A stretch of 64,000 nucleotides of DNA from Desulfobulbus alkaliphilus (lineage in GTDB: Bacteria; Desulfobacterota; Desulfobulbia; Desulfobulbales; Desulfobulbaceae). The position numbers and the translations under genes are program-made. How positions within the stretch are numbered: position 1 is the stretch's first letter; every line of letters begins with the position of its first letter. Of this stretch, positions 1 through 7,813 are shown in pieces. Location: positions 49,037 through 113,036 of the forward strand of contig NZ_JAFFQC010000012.1 of NCBI RefSeq assembly GCF_016918545.1, in the 5' to 3' direction. The notes below the pieces were generated by a model. It worked only from the letters and a program-made list of their open reading frames with translations. It was not told the DNA's origin and did not search any database.

Positions 1-121
1 TGCATTGGAACCGAAATTCGTTTTTCCGGAAGGTGCCATCGGCATCGAGAACACCTATGTTCTCGACAACGACAGTGCCCGGGTCCTGACCCATGCCCCG
101 GAGGAGATTATCCGGGTGTGA
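1..121 (+). CDS. M24 family metallopeptidase (Xaa-Pro aminopeptidase-like), C-terminal end
   Basis: Only the last 39 codons are in the window, read from base 2 to the TGA at 119-121. The visible part contains PKFVFPEGAIGIENTYVL, which resembles the closing segment of M24 pita-bread peptidases, where a Glu in a G-I-E-N-T context is a metal ligand. The gene starts outside the window. The product would be a cytosolic dinuclear-metal aminopeptidase acting on Xaa-Pro bonds. The assignment rests on one short motif, so a related M24 enzyme is equally possible. Confidence 0.6.
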   Translation, partial: ALEPKFVFPEGAIGIENTYVLDNDSARVLTHAPEEIIRV

Positions 122-297
122 AAAGGTGCCCGCGCACCAGCGCTTCTTCCGAGGTCGCAAAGATGATCCTGGACGAAAAAAAGTGGACGTCCTGCAAAAA
201 CTCTTGACATCAGGTGCAAACCTGCGAAACTGAAGACAATCATTGTTTTTTCTTCAGAAATCCTGCAACGTCTTTTCATCAACGAACAGGCCCCCTC

Positions 298-831
298 ATG
301 GCGCACACTTTCTCCTCTCAACCCGATGAAGCCATTGCTCTGGAAGGCGATATCGCCGTTATCGCCATAGAAAACATTTTCCAGCTCTTTGATTTCGCTG
401 CCCTGACCGGTAAACTGGAAGTCTCGGCGCCAACCAACAGCGGTGTATTTTACTTTCAAAATGGTGCTCTTATTCACGGTCTCCTGCAAATCAGTCCCCG
501 GCGGATAGGGCAAATTCTGCTTGAGTCACGACTGATCAACAGTGAACAGTTACAGGAGTGCCTCCGTCTCCAGGAACAGCAGCACCCGCAAACTCGATTC
601 GGCCAGATCCTGATTGAAAAAGGGTACATCTCGGCCGACCGGCTGGATGAAACCCTGCTCAATCAGATCAAGGATTCTTTTTTTGAAGCTTTATCCTGGC
701 AGGAAGGATGGTTTCGCTTTTACCAGAGCCAGAAACCGGACCCGGAGGACATCAAGCTGCATGCCCGTATCGACCACCTGCTGCTCGAGGGAATGGTCCG
801 CATAGACGGTCTTCACTCGCAAAACCTCTGA
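298..831 (+). CDS. DUF4388 (PATAN-like) domain protein
   Basis: 177 residues. The N-terminal half (about residues 17-75, with IFQLFDFAALTGKLEV and GALIHG) matches the DUF4388/PATAN pattern found in response regulators and gliding or signalling proteins of delta-proteobacteria. Residues about 80-150 contain a repeated I-G-Q-I-L-x-E type motif (IGQILLESRLI, FGQILIEKGYI), like the N-terminal helical domain of GspE/MshE ATPases. I chose the ATG at 298; a GTG at 214 would add 28 residues that look unlike the family. A role as a regulatory adaptor without an output domain is inferred. It stands alone on its strand. Confidence 0.65.
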   Translation: MAHTFSSQPDEAIALEGDIAVIAIENIFQLFDFAALTGKLEVSAPTNSGVFYFQNGALIHGLLQISPRRIGQILLESRLINSEQLQECLRLQEQQHPQTRFGQILIEKGYISADRLDETLLNQIKDSFFEALSWQEGWFRFYQSQKPDPEDIKLHARIDHLLLEGMVRIDGLHSQNL

Positions 832-1155
832 ATCCCGCGCCCTGAAACTCTTTTTTGCCCGTGTCCCTTCACAAGCAAGGTTCTATTGTTCAGAATCAAG
901 TCACGCTGCGAATTTGTTCACCGCAGCAGTCCTCTGTGCACCCCCAACGGGCTATTTTCTGTTCGATTATCCTTTCCCCTTGGTGTATAGAGCAATCACT
1001 TTACAGATTGCCGGATGGCCCTGGCTATCTGGAATCAATATCCCGGCCATGGCCATCGTTGACAACGGCGAAACCTGTGACGATGAAGTCATCGTGAGAA
1101 AAACAGCAAGACGGCTACGCCTCTATCTGGCTGTTATCCTGACACCTTACCATGA
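832..1155. other. Intergenic stretch without a recognised gene
   Basis: Short open frames exist here but none has a ribosome binding site or a recognisable protein. The stretch lies between the DUF4388 gene and a copy of repeat family A. Confidence 0.5.
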
Positions 1156-1374
1156 CCTGAATCCGTGACGACTGGACTCTTTTTTTTGGATATTTTTTGC
1201 TGTAATCAGAGTATACATGCGGCGACCTTTTGGACAATACATCGTCAACCGCCGCCCTTCGAGGCGATTGTCCACCCATCAGCTTTATTGTTTGTGACCG
1301 TTTGACCCAGAGTATCTTGACAGAAGGCCATGAACAACAAGGCAGACCCGCGGACGGACGCTCACCGATCCAGG
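1156..1374 (-). mobile_element. Family A MITE-like element, long form, reverse orientation
   Basis: It begins CCTGAATCCGTGACGACTGG and ends CTCACCGATCCAGG, the two family termini. Read on the minus strand it shows the module order of the family: left end, degenerate long hairpin, GCC..CGAA..GGC hairpin, and a right end with TTGTCC, 16 nt, TATACT. The sequence is diverged and the flanks CATGA and TTGCA do not match, so the target duplication has decayed or was never there. This is the only orientable copy whose right end does not face the nearest gene start. Confidence 0.75.
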
Positions 1375-1412
1375 TTGCATCTTGACCGGTACAGGGAGTA
1401 TTCACAGGACCT

Positions 1413-2867
1413 ATGGAGCAGGAAAAAATCTTCGAACGTCTGCTGCAGATCTTAAACCGCTATTATCACGAGCGGGAAACAGGTAATTTCGTCACCTACC
1501 TCGATCCCGAAGTCCTTCGCCGGGAGCTGCATTTCGAAGACAGTGCGGGCAATCAGGACTGGGAGGAAATTTTCTCCTGGGTGGAGCAATACCTGGCCCA
1601 TGCCGTTAAAACCAGCCACCCTGGTTTCGTCAACCGAATGTGGGCCGGTGCCAACCTGCCTTCGGTGATCGGCGAAATAATCACTGCAATCACCAACACC
1701 TCGGCCTGCACCTTTGAAACCGCACCGGTGTCGACGCTGATGGAAAAATACATGCTGCGGACCATGCTCGACCTGGTTGGATTCACCAACGGCTCCGGCC
1801 AGATGACCACCGGATCAAGCAACGCCAACATGATCGCCATGATGGCGGCCCGCAACAGGACCGACCCTGTCATCAAACAGAGCGGTTTGTTCCGGCAGCG
1901 GGAGCTGTTCGCCTTTGTCAATCAGGACGCACACTACTCCATGGACCGGGCGGCAAACATTCTCGGCCTCGGCACTGATCATCTCATCAAAATCCCCCTA
2001 GATGACCATGGCCGCATGCATGTTCCGACTTTGCAAAAATCCATGGAAGAGATCGCGGCAGCAGGTGGCACCCCCTTTTTTGTCGGTGCCACCGCCGGGA
2101 CCACGGTCCGCGGGTCCTTTGATCTTCTCGAACCGCTGCTGGCCCTGCGCCAACGCCATGGATTCTGGCTGCATGTCGATGGTGCCTGGGGTGGAGCGGT
2201 CATCTTCAGCGATCGGCTCCGCTCGCGGTTTCTGCCCCATCTCAACCGGGCCGACTCCTTTACCCTCGATTTCCACAAGATGCTCGGAACGGCACTGATG
2301 TGCAATGTCCTTCTGTTTAATAACGAGCTCTCCCTGTTTCGGGAAGTCTGCAGTGCCGGTGATGAAAGTTATATCTTTCGGGAAGGACCGGATCATGAAG
2401 TCCGTGACCTGGGCACACTATCTCTGCAGTGCGGCCGCCGGGTCGACAGCCTCAAGTGGTTTCTTGACTGGCGTTTTTACGGCCAGGCCGGACTAGCGCA
2501 TCGGGTGGAACATTATCTCGAACTCTGTCGCTACGCCGAGGAATGGATCCGCCGGAGCGATGTTCTGGAGATGGTTGTCCCCCGTGAATCCTTTAACATC
2601 TGTTTCCGGTTTCGCACTCCGCAAGGCTGGCCTTCCGGTTCTTTGAATTGCGAGTTGCGAGACCGCATGCATCGACGGGGGGTGACACTGGTCGGCACCG
2701 GATATGTCAACGGAGAAGTGACCCTGCGCCTGCTGATCACCAATCTCAATGTCGACAAACCGGAGCTGGACAGCTTTTTTCAGACGGTGATCGCCACCGG
2801 CCGTGAACTATTGGCCGAAGGCCGCACTGTGCCCTCTACCCAGGATCGATATGCCGAGCATAAGTGA
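1413..2867 (+). CDS. Group II pyridoxal-phosphate-dependent amino acid decarboxylase
   Basis: 484 residues, the usual length for the glutamate / diaminobutyrate / aromatic amino acid decarboxylase family. Visible motifs are TAGTTVRGSFD, the cofactor-contacting HVDGAWGG (Asp at about 256), and LDFHKMLG with the Schiff-base lysine at residue 289. The enzyme would remove the alpha-carboxylate of an amino acid in the cytosol. The substrate cannot be read from the sequence; glutamate, aspartate and cysteine sulfinate are all possible. The gene is monocistronic, with a family A element upstream (1156-1374) and a short one downstream. Confidence 0.88.
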   Translation: MEQEKIFERLLQILNRYYHERETGNFVTYLDPEVLRRELHFEDSAGNQDWEEIFSWVEQYLAHAVKTSHPGFVNRMWAGANLPSVIGEIITAITNTSACTFETAPVSTLMEKYMLRTMLDLVGFTNGSGQMTTGSSNANMIAMMAARNRTDPVIKQSGLFRQRELFAFVNQDAHYSMDRAANILGLGTDHLIKIPLDDHGRMHVPTLQKSMEEIAAAGGTPFFVGATAGTTVRGSFDLLEPLLALRQRHGFWLHVDGAWGGAVIFSDRLRSRFLPHLNRADSFTLDFHKMLGTALMCNVLLFNNELSLFREVCSAGDESYIFREGPDHEVRDLGTLSLQCGRRVDSLKWFLDWRFYGQAGLAHRVEHYLELCRYAEEWIRRSDVLEMVVPRESFNICFRFRTPQGWPSGSLNCELRDRMHRRGVTLVGTGYVNGEVTLRLLITNLNVDKPELDSFFQTVIATGRELLAEGRTVPSTQDRYAEHK

Positions 2868-2913
2868 AACCGATGCCACCATGCCCCGGAAAGAAGCAGC
2901 CGAATTTATCAAG

Positions 2914-2975
2914 CATGGATCCGTGAGTGTTCGGGAAGCGGGACAAAGGAGATCAGGTCCGCCACCCCGATCAGG
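2914..2975 (+). repeat. Short family A remnant
   Basis: CATGGATCCGTGAGTGTTCG matches the family left end, and a degenerate right end (CCCCGATCAGG) follows about 40 nt later. The internal modules are missing. It lies between the decarboxylase gene and the next hypothetical gene. Flanking 5-mers do not match. Confidence 0.45.
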
Positions 2976-3037
2976 AACACGTGGATGACGGCCCTCACCT
3001 GCCGGCCCCCACCGGTTGTGAGGGTGGTGAATCGACC

Positions 3038-3622
3038 ATGAACCCTGCTGAAACCAACAGTGTCGTTCAGAACGATTGCCGGAACAACGACCGCGCTGCT
3101 GACCGGGACGTGTTCACGGAACTGCTCACTGCGTACAAGGAGCAGATCGAAATTCTCCATGATCAGATCGAGGATATGCGTGCACAACTGGTTCAAAGAG
3201 ACCGCCAGATCGATGACCTGATACGGTTCATGGCCGGTCCGCGGCTTGCAAGCAAGCCCATGCCTGTCAACCAGCAACAGGTTGACCAGGCTATGACTGC
3301 TTCTTGTCAGGCGACCAGGACGAAAACGGTCAGTGATATCGTTTGTCACCCTGCTGCGGACCCGACCAGGGACAAGGATCCCCATTCCAGGCCGGGCCCG
3401 GTATATGCCCAACAGCGTTTCAGTCCGGCGCAATTGTCTGCCGCGATCCTGCACCTGCGCCGTAAGGGAAAAAGGTACGAGGAGATCGCCCGCGGACTCA
3501 ACCAGTTGCAGGTGCTTCCCCCCTCCGGCGCCTGCCAATGGACAGCCGCCATGGCCAGAACGCTGCTCCCACCTCTTGTCGACCTGAATACAGAGCACCT
3601 GACCATTGACGGCGACCTGTGA
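3038..3622 (+). CDS. Coiled-coil protein with a recombinase-like C-terminal helix pair (hypothetical)
   Basis: 194 residues from the ATG at 3038. An in-frame start at 2927 would add 37 proline-rich residues and overlaps a family A remnant. Residues about 24-66 form an amphipathic coiled coil (YKEQIEILHDQIEDMRAQL). The C-terminal part (HLRRKGKRYEEIARGLNQL, then a W-x-A-A-x-x-R-x-L-L pattern) resembles the helix-turn-helix that closes the recombinase domain of large serine recombinases, where I-A-x-x-L-N and W-x-x-x-x-V-x-x-I-L recur. There is no catalytic domain. DNA binding through this segment with coiled-coil oligomerisation is a guess. It ends just before the cobalamin riboswitch. Confidence 0.5.
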   Translation: MNPAETNSVVQNDCRNNDRAADRDVFTELLTAYKEQIEILHDQIEDMRAQLVQRDRQIDDLIRFMAGPRLASKPMPVNQQQVDQAMTASCQATRTKTVSDIVCHPAADPTRDKDPHSRPGPVYAQQRFSPAQLSAAILHLRRKGKRYEEIARGLNQLQVLPPSGACQWTAAMARTLLPPLVDLNTEHLTIDGDL

Positions 3623-3725
3623 AACTGACCAGAAAGCCGGCACAGAGAGGGCTTTTTCCAGTGGATCGGTGATTCACGGCTTGACTTCACCAACAACGAC
3701 AGGTACGATGTTGCCCATCGTCGTT

Positions 3726-3879
3726 CAGGTGTCCGTATCAACGGATGAAAAGGGAATCCGGTTTAATTCCGGAACGGGCCCGCCGCTGTACCCGGGGACA
3801 AATTCCGCACAATGGCCACTGCTTCGAACGCGAAGCGGGAAGGCGCGGAAGGAGAATGATCCGGAAGTCAGAAGACCTG
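3726..3879 (+). promoter_or_regulatory. Cobalamin (adenosylcobalamin-type) riboswitch
   Basis: The closing stem pairs CAGGT (3726-3730) with ACCTG (3875-3879). Inside are the conserved blocks GAAAAGGGAATCCGG, an ATTCCGG arm, the GGGCCCGCCGCTGT block, and the B12-box heptamer GCCACTG at 3815-3821, followed by GGGAAGG and the AGTCAGAAGACCTG closing region. An intrinsic terminator follows at about 3951. By the known mechanism, bound corrinoid should lower transcription into cbiK and the genes behind it. Confidence 0.92.
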
Positions 3880-3950
3880 CCTGAACAGCTCCCTGTCCTT
3901 GCCGGCATGCAAGGCAGGAACACGGACTCCAGCGGTACAAAAAGGGACAT

Positions 3951-3988
3951 CCTGGACCAAGATGACAACGGTCCGGGATTTTTTTTTG
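3951..3988 (+). terminator. Intrinsic terminator downstream of the cobalamin riboswitch
   Basis: CCTGGACC and GGTCCGGG form a stem across about 11 nt, followed by a run of nine T. It lies 72 nt after the aptamer and 129 nt before cbiK, so it is the likely expression platform. The competing antiterminator was not worked out. Confidence 0.75.
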
Positions 3989-4116
3989 GCCGGCCTCCAG
4001 TGGATTTGAAAACGTTTACCGGAAGCAGGAAACGGGGGTTTTATCCGGTCCCGTTGCCAGCGGATCAGGTGGCGTTGCGACTCCACCCCGCCGCGGCAAA
4101 CCAAGGAGCACACACG

Positions 4117-5019
4117 ATGCAACAGACACAGGCAATTGTCCTGGCCATGTTCGGAACAACGGTGGAGGCTGCTCTGGGGGCGCTGCTCGCCATCAGAGAC
4201 GCGGTTAGGCAAGCGTTTCCGCAAACGCCGGTGCGGCTCGCCTTCACCTCCAACCAGATCCGCCGCATCTGGAACCGTCGTGCCGCCGATCCTGCCTATC
4301 TGGCGGCCCATCCGGATATACCCGCTGAGATTCTCCAGGTCCAGGGTCCCCTGGCGGCCATTGCCAACCTGCAGGACCGGGGATACGATACCCTGATCGT
4401 GCAACCCACGCACATAGTTCCGGCCGAGGAATTCCACGATCTCAGATCCTATGTCAACGGCCTCAACTCCATCCGGACCTTGAAACCGCGCTGGCAGCCA
4501 TTCAAAACCATTGCCCTTGGCCGACCGCTGCTCGGTGCCTACAGTCTCAAACACACCTATGCCGACGACATTCTCATCGTGGCCCGCGCCCTGGCCGAGG
4601 ATGCGGCGCTTGCCCGCCGCCACGATGCGGCCCTGGTATATATGGGTCACGGCAACCATTATTTCCCCTCCGGCGGCCTGTACCTGGAATTTGCCGCCCG
4701 AATGCGGCAGCTCTATCCCGATGTCCGCACCCTGATCGGCACGGTGGAAGGCTTTCCCTCTCTGGAAGAAATACGCGAAGATCTTCACCTGCATGGCCTG
4801 CGGCGAGTCCTGCTCAAACCTTTTCTTGTCGTCGCCGGTGACCATGCCCGCAACGACCTCGCCGGACCGGAAGAGGATTCCTGGCAATCGATCCTCATCA
4901 GGGATGGGGTCGAAGTGATTCCGGTCCTCACCGGTCTGGGCGAACAACCGGCGATCGCCGGTATTTTTGTCAACCATATCGCCGAGGCGGCGGCCGATGC
5001 CGGTCTGAAATTATCCTGA
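4117..5019 (+). CDS. cbiK: Anaerobic sirohydrochlorin cobaltochelatase CbiK
   Basis: 300 residues. CbiK inserts Co2+ into sirohydrochlorin, the committed step of the oxygen-independent cobalamin pathway. The metal-site residues can be placed: His178 in YMGHGNHYF, Glu211 in GTVEGFPS and His243 in VVAGDHARND, as in Salmonella CbiK. The start is the ATG at 4117 behind AAGGAG. The reading frame is open upstream into the riboswitch, but that part is leader. There is no signal peptide, so this is the cytosolic type and not the periplasmic haem-binding CbiK of some sulfate reducers. It is the first gene of the B12-controlled operon and overlaps the permease by 1 nt. Confidence 0.93.
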   Translation: MQQTQAIVLAMFGTTVEAALGALLAIRDAVRQAFPQTPVRLAFTSNQIRRIWNRRAADPAYLAAHPDIPAEILQVQGPLAAIANLQDRGYDTLIVQPTHIVPAEEFHDLRSYVNGLNSIRTLKPRWQPFKTIALGRPLLGAYSLKHTYADDILIVARALAEDAALARRHDAALVYMGHGNHYFPSGGLYLEFAARMRQLYPDVRTLIGTVEGFPSLEEIREDLHLHGLRRVLLKPFLVVAGDHARNDLAGPEEDSWQSILIRDGVEVIPVLTGLGEQPAIAGIFVNHIAEAAADAGLKLS

Positions 5020-6059
5020 TGCCAACCGCACGCGGGAAAGCAGTCATCCCCCTGCTGGCAGCAGCCCTGACAGCGGGGATCGCTCTGTCAGCCACCATGG
5101 GCTTTCTCCACATCCCGATCACCGATGTCGTTGCCATCATCCTGGCAAGCCTGACCCCGAAGCCCTTGCCCGAGGGCATCGATCCCATTGCCGTCACCGT
5201 GGTCACCGACGTCCGTATGCCCCGTATCCTGGCGGCGGCTCTGGTCGGCGGCATGCTCGGGGTCAGCGGTGCCGTGTTCCAGGCCATTCTGCTCAACCCC
5301 CTGGCCGACTCCTATACCCTGGGCATCTCCACCGGGGCCGCCTTTGGCGCTTCCCTGGTCATTGTCCTGCAGATCTTCGGCCTGACCCTGCCGCCGGCCG
5401 TCTCCGTACCGATCTTCGCCTTTGCCGGCGGGGTCGGTACCCTGGCCGTGGTGCTCTACCTGGCCGCCGGGGACCGCAGTCTCTCCTCCACCAGTCTCAT
5501 TCTGGCCGGGGTCATTGTCGCCGCTATCCTTTCAGCAGCCATTGGATTTCTCAAATTTCTCGCCGACGAGCAGGTGGGCATCATCATCTTCTGGCTCATG
5601 GGCAGTCTCTCGGGTTCGTCCTGGCAGAACATCTTCCTCTTGACCCCCACCGCCCTGTTCGGCATTCTGGTGGCTTTTTGTTACGCCCGCGACCTCAATA
5701 TCATGGCGACCGGTGATCGGGCCGCCACAACCCTGGGGGTGCAAACCGTCCGCCTGCGAACCATACTCCTGGTGACCTGTACCCTGATGACCGCCCTGGC
5801 GGTTTCCGTGTCCGGCATTATCGGCTTTGTCGGCCTCATTGTGCCCCACATGCTGCGCCATCTGGTCGGCCCGGACAACCGCCTGCTGGTGCCGCTGTCT
5901 TTTTTCACCGGCGGCCTGCTGCTGCTCTTCGCCGATACCCTGACCCGGGCCGTCCTGCCGGTGGAAGTACCCATCGGCGTGCTCACCGCGCTGTTGGGCG
6001 GACCTTTTTTCTGCATCATCTTCAAAAAGAGGCAGCAGCATGGCAAAAGCGATTTCTGA
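5019..6059 (+). CDS. FecCD/BtuC-type ABC transporter permease (corrinoid or iron chelate)
   Basis: 346 residues, strongly hydrophobic, with eight to ten membrane segments. Family hallmarks are RMPRILAAALVGGMLGVSGA, NPLADSYTLGISTGA and GIIGFVGLIVPHMLRHLVG, the last being the coupling helix that contacts the ATPase. BtuC and FhuB/FecD proteins share these, so sequence alone does not fix the substrate. The position behind a cobalamin riboswitch and between cbiK and cbiA argues for a corrinoid or cobalt-chelate importer. The ATG overlaps the cbiK stop (TGATG), indicating translational coupling. Confidence 0.88.
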   Translation: MPTARGKAVIPLLAAALTAGIALSATMGFLHIPITDVVAIILASLTPKPLPEGIDPIAVTVVTDVRMPRILAAALVGGMLGVSGAVFQAILLNPLADSYTLGISTGAAFGASLVIVLQIFGLTLPPAVSVPIFAFAGGVGTLAVVLYLAAGDRSLSSTSLILAGVIVAAILSAAIGFLKFLADEQVGIIIFWLMGSLSGSSWQNIFLLTPTALFGILVAFCYARDLNIMATGDRAATTLGVQTVRLRTILLVTCTLMTALAVSVSGIIGFVGLIVPHMLRHLVGPDNRLLVPLSFFTGGLLLLFADTLTRAVLPVEVPIGVLTALLGGPFFCIIFKKRQQHGKSDF

Positions 6060-6858
6060 TCGTCGGCAAGACCGCCTCTGGGCGTTGCAGGACGTCCACT
6101 TCAGCTACGGCGGGGTGCCGGTCCTGCGCGACATCAACCTCGAACTCCGCCCCGGTTGCTGCTACGGTATCCTCGGGCCCAACGGCAGCGGCAAAACCAC
6201 CTTGCTCGACCTGCTCAATGGCCTGCTCACCCCGCAAAACGGCACCGTCGAATTCCTGGGCCATGCCATGCGCTCCTGGCCCAGGAAACAGTTGGCCCGC
6301 CACATGGCTCTGGTTCCCCAGGACTTCATGGTCCGCTTCGGCTTCACCGTCCGTGAAGTGGTGGAAATGGGTCTGCATCCCCATCTGCATCGCTTCGCCA
6401 GTCCAAGCCCCGAGGACCTGGCCCTGATCGATGAAATCCTGACCGTCACCGGCATAGCCCATCTCGAAAAACGCTCGGTCACCCGCCTTTCCGGCGGTGA
6501 AAAACAGCGAGTGGCAGTAGCACGCGCCCTGGCCCAGAAACCCTCGGTCCTGCTCCTGGACGAGGCCACTTCCAACCTCGACATCCACCACAGCCTGGAA
6601 ATCCTCCACCTCACCCGCAGCCGTTTCGAACAAGGACATCTCCAGGTTGTGGCGGTCATGCATGACCTCAACCTGGCTGCCTTCTTCTGCGACGAGCTGA
6701 TCTTTCTCAAAGAGGGCCGGGTGGTCCGTCAGGGAAAAACAGAACAGGTCCTGACCGCGGAAACCATTGCCACCGTCTACGGTGTCGAGGCCGAGGTGAC
6801 CACCAGTACCTTCACCAAGTGCCGGCAGGTCAGTTTCAGGCTGCCGGTCGCATCATAA
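6040..6858 (+). CDS. ABC transporter ATP-binding protein (BtuD/FecE-like)
   Basis: 272 residues. Walker A is GPNGSGKTT (about residues 46-54), the signature is LSGGEKQRVAVARAL, Walker B is VLLLDEATS, and the switch histidine is in VMHDLNLA. It powers uptake through the permease encoded just upstream, with which it overlaps by 20 nt. The C-terminal tail of about 25 residues after the ATPase core is typical of the FecE/BtuD group. Corrinoid specificity is inferred from the operon only. Confidence 0.9.
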   Translation: MAKAISDRRQDRLWALQDVHFSYGGVPVLRDINLELRPGCCYGILGPNGSGKTTLLDLLNGLLTPQNGTVEFLGHAMRSWPRKQLARHMALVPQDFMVRFGFTVREVVEMGLHPHLHRFASPSPEDLALIDEILTVTGIAHLEKRSVTRLSGGEKQRVAVARALAQKPSVLLLDEATSNLDIHHSLEILHLTRSRFEQGHLQVVAVMHDLNLAAFFCDELIFLKEGRVVRQGKTEQVLTAETIATVYGVEAEVTTSTFTKCRQVSFRLPVAS

Positions 6859-6874
6859 CCATCGCTCTGAACCA

Positions 6875-7813
6875 ATGAACAGCAAAAAAACTGCCTCCAT
6901 TCCCTTTCTTTTCATTCCCCTTGTTCTTTTCCTTTCCGCCGCACCGCTCTGCGCCGCGATCAGTATCACGGACAGCGAGATGCGCACCCTGGTTTTTTCC
7001 CAACCCTTTCAACGGATCATCTCCCTGTATCCAGCCCACACCACCAACCTCCTCGACCTTGGCCTCAGGGAGGAAATCATCGCCATCGGCGCCAGCGACA
7101 ATCAGTTGCCGGACCGGCCCCGGGTGCAGTTCCAGGATGATCCCGAGCGACTTCTGGCCCTTCAGCCCGATCTGGTCCTGATCCGGCCGATGATCAGCCG
7201 GGGCTACCCGCATCTGGTCCGGATCCTGGAGAGAAACAATGTCCGGGTGGTTTCCCTCCAGCCCACGACAGCCCCTGAACTGTTCAGCTACTGGGAAACC
7301 CTGGGTAAACTCACCGGCCGGGAGGAAGAGGCCAGGACCATGATCAAGACCTTTGGCCAACGCCTGGCCGAACTCACCGCCGATGTCCAGCGACGCCCCA
7401 GGGAGGAGCGGAAACGGGTCTACTTCGAGTCCATCCACCGGCAGATGAAAACCTTTGCCCCCACGTCCATGGCCATGTTCGTGCTCGAGGCCGCCGGTGG
7501 GGTCAATATCGCCACCGACGCCATGCAGATGCGCGAAACCAACATCGCCGCCTACGGCAGGGAACGCTTGCTGGCCAAGGCCGATGAGATCGATCTCTAT
7601 CTGGCCCAGTACGGCCGCATGAACCCGGTCAGTGTCGACGAGATCATGCGGGCACCCGGGTTTCAGATTATCAAGGCCGTACGCCAGCGTCAGGTCTTCC
7701 TGGTCCCCGAGGAACTGGTGTCCCGGCCGACCATGGGCCTGCTCGATGGCATCGCCTTTGTCAAGTCGCTGCTCTACCCGGACTACAGTCAGAACGGGCT
7801 CACCGGTCTATGA
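6875..7813 (+). CDS. Periplasmic corrinoid/siderophore-type ABC binding protein (BtuF/FepB family)
   Basis: 312 residues. A Sec signal peptide covers about residues 1-28 (hydrophobic run FLFIPLVLFLSAAPLCA). The mature part has the class III binding-protein pattern: an N-lobe starting FQRIISLYPAHTTNLLDLGL, DPERLLALQPDLVLI, then one long connecting helix and the C-lobe. This is the binding component of the importer encoded upstream. It overlaps cbiA by 4 nt (ATGA). Vitamin B12, a cobalt chelate or an iron chelate could be the ligand; the riboswitch context favours a corrinoid. Confidence 0.85.
   Translation: MNSKKTASIPFLFIPLVLFLSAAPLCAAISITDSEMRTLVFSQPFQRIISLYPAHTTNLLDLGLREEIIAIGASDNQLPDRPRVQFQDDPERLLALQPDLVLIRPMISRGYPHLVRILERNNVRVVSLQPTTAPELFSYWETLGKLTGREEEARTMIKTFGQRLAELTADVQRRPREERKRVYFESIHRQMKTFAPTSMAMFVLEAAGGVNIATDAMQMRETNIAAYGRERLLAKADEIDLYLAQYGRMNPVSVDEIMRAPGFQIIKAVRQRQVFLVPEELVSRPTMGLLDGIAFVKSLLYPDYSQNGLTGL

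Noticed and set aside
3745..4116. Longer CbiK starting inside the riboswitch
   Set aside because: The extra 124 codons are untranslated leader with aptamer and terminator; a good ribosome binding site precedes 4117.
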